Assembly: GCA_947493945.1 (NCBI GenBank)
Contig: CANLSR010000004.1
Span: 1-64,000, forward strand
Length of the DNA stretch: 64,000 nt
Source of the DNA: an uncultured bacterium
Lineage (GTDB): Bacteria > Bacteroidota > Rhodothermia > Rhodothermales > Rubricoccaceae
Direction of reading: 5' to 3'
The position numbers and the translations under genes were made by a program. The first letter of the stretch is position 1; each line of letters opens with the position of its first letter. Shown here piece by piece: positions 62,823 through 64,000 of this stretch. Under the pieces are notes generated by a model, which had not been told where the DNA came from, searched no databases, and was given only the letters and a program-made list of their open reading frames with translations.

Positions 62823-64000
62823 ATGCCTGGCCTCCGCACCGCCGCTCTGCTCGCCGTCGCCTTGCTCGCGGGGTGCGAGACGTCCGTCCCGGCCGACGCC
62901 GACGTGGAGCTGGGCGGGCTCCCCGAGCCGTCTCGCGTCCCGCCGGCGTGGACCGCCGAGGCGGTCTGGTACCAGGTGTTCCCCGAGCGATTCCGCAACG
63001 GCGATCCCGCCAACGACCCCACGCCGGAGTCGATGGAGGGCGCCTGGCCCCAGGTCGGCGCCGACTCGCTGCGCGCGGCCGGCTGGGGGCCCCAGGGCTG
63101 GACCAGCGACTGGTACGCCCAGGCCGGCTGGGAGCAGGCGCTCCGGCCCGACGACGTCTACTTCACGGCCCAGGCCCGGCGCTACGGCGGCGACCTCCAG
63201 GGTGTGATGGACGCGCTCCCGTACCTGGACTCGCTGGGCGTCAACGCGCTCTACCTCAACCCCGTCAACGACGCGCCGAGCTTGCACAAGTACGACGCCC
63301 GCGCCTACCACCACGTCGACCCGCACTTTGGGCCGGACCCGGAGGGAGACCGCGAGATGATCGCGCTGGAGGACCCGGACAGCCCCGAGACGTGGTCCAC
63401 GACGGCCGCCGACGGCCTGCTCCTGGACCTGGTCGAGGCGGTCCACCAGCGGGGCATGCGCATCGTGCTCGACTACTCGTTCAACCACACCGGGACCCAG
63501 TTCTGGGCCTTCCAGGACGTGCTCGACAACGGCCAGGCCTCGCCCTACGCCGACTGGTACGCCATCGACGCCTGGGACGACCCGGCCACCCCAGCCGACG
63601 AGTTCGCCTACACCGGATGGGCGGGCGTGGCCGAGCTGCCCGAGTTCCGCAAAGTGGACCTGACGGGCGACGTAGGCGCGGGCGCCCCGCTCGACGGCAA
63701 CCTGGCGGCCGGCCCCAAGGACCACGCGCTGGCGGTCGTGCTCCGCTGGCTCGACCCGGACGGCGACGGCGACCCGGCCGACGGCGTCGACGGGTTCCGG
63801 CTGGACGTGGCCGAGCAGGTGCCGCTGGGCTTCTGGCGCGACTTGCGCCGCGTGACCAAGGCCGTCAACCCGGAGGCGGCGCTGATCGGCGAGATCTGGT
63901 GGCAGGACTGGCCCGAGACGATGTCGGACCCCGCGCCCTACCTCGGCGACACCTTCGACTCGGTGATGCACTACCGCCCGTTCCGGCCGCTCCGCCAGCT
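62823..64000 (+). CDS. GH13 alpha-amylase family lipoprotein, cut by the window end
   Basis: The first 392 residues are visible. A lipoprotein signal (LLAVALLAGCETS) is followed by the GH13 barrel: AVWYQVFPERFRNGDPANDP, YLDSLGVNALYLNPVNDAPS, MRIVLDYSFNHTG, the nucleophile Asp in GVDGFRLDVAEQV and the acid Glu in AALIGEIWWQDW. The insertions suggest a neopullulanase or cyclomaltodextrinase-type enzyme acting on starch or maltodextrins at the cell surface. The frame is open to the last base. Confidence 0.9.
   Translation, partial: MPGLRTAALLAVALLAGCETSVPADADVELGGLPEPSRVPPAWTAEAVWYQVFPERFRNGDPANDPTPESMEGAWPQVGADSLRAAGWGPQGWTSDWYAQAGWEQALRPDDVYFTAQARRYGGDLQGVMDALPYLDSLGVNALYLNPVNDAPSLHKYDARAYHHVDPHFGPDPEGDREMIALEDPDSPETWSTTAADGLLLDLVEAVHQRGMRIVLDYSFNHTGTQFWAFQDVLDNGQASPYADWYAIDAWDDPATPADEFAYTGWAGVAELPEFRKVDLTGDVGAGAPLDGNLAAGPKDHALAVVLRWLDPDGDGDPADGVDGFRLDVAEQVPLGFWRDLRRVTKAVNPEAALIGEIWWQDWPETMSDPAPYLGDTFDSVMHYRPFRPLRQ

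Overview
The window is high-GC bacterial chromosome, about 70% by eye and densely coded. It most resembles the Rhodothermota/Bacteroidota side of the tree, probably a Rubricoccaceae-like marine member. The reasons are a fused CrtYc-CrtYd lycopene cyclase of the Salinibacter type, a secreted protein with a type IX secretion C-terminal signal, a full Bat (aerotolerance) operon, RNase Y next to ZapA, a TonB-dependent receptor, and promoters that fit the Bacteroidota pattern TTG-N17..20-TAnnTTnn. The family-level placement is inference. I saw no rRNA, tRNA or CRISPR array.

Layout. 1-1953: a lower-GC accessory strip with a possible IS end, a DUF6624 gene and two diverged 119-bp repeats, each about 130 bp upstream of a gene. 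1954-9545: a STAND ATPase, fabF-acpP, metK, L-serine dehydratase and lycopene cyclase. 9737-17216: a translation and cell-division block (rpmI, rplT, pheS, pheT, a coiled-coil protein, zapA, a structured non-coding RNA with its own terminator, RNase Y). 17213-34345: mixed metabolism and envelope genes (MoaD, SDR, GH20 hexosaminidase, DciA, sorbosone-dehydrogenase-like lipoprotein, 7Fe ferredoxin, outer-membrane barrel, phosphodiesterase, CsbD, beta-CASP hydrolase, ilvE, and two secreted proteins built from one unrecognised domain in four copies and one copy). 34389-45168 (all minus): DUF58, a BatX-like membrane protein, a sirtuin, a broken four-helix-bundle gene, batA, a batB-TPR fusion, batC, batD, batE, a histidine kinase and a MarR regulator. 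The last two are separated from batE by about 100 bp. 45318-55739: purQ, an SRPBCC protein, a dehydrogenase, a 2-oxoacid dehydrogenase E2, a hydrolase, a Xer-family protein lacking its catalytic residues, der, and a T9SS cargo protein. 55891-64000: a TonB receptor, a NhaP/TrkA antiporter, a DUF2520 protein, a Memo-like protein, a glycine-rich RRM protein, and a GH13 amylase cut by the window end.

The most unusual signal is a family of heptanucleotide arrays, mostly arranged as inverted pairs, placed exactly at gene boundaries at pheS, pheT, purQ/DUF58, batA and the sirtuin. They use three different 7-base words. One pair brackets a decayed four-helix-bundle (S23/IVS-type) gene whose first codons are themselves heptamer units. 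This looks like a small, repeat-bounded mobile or conversion-prone element with solo derivatives. Other items worth attention are the catalytically stripped Xer protein, the zapA-rny RNA, a perfect palindrome inside the ilvE promoter, and gene-end hairpins built on the word GCTGGCGG.
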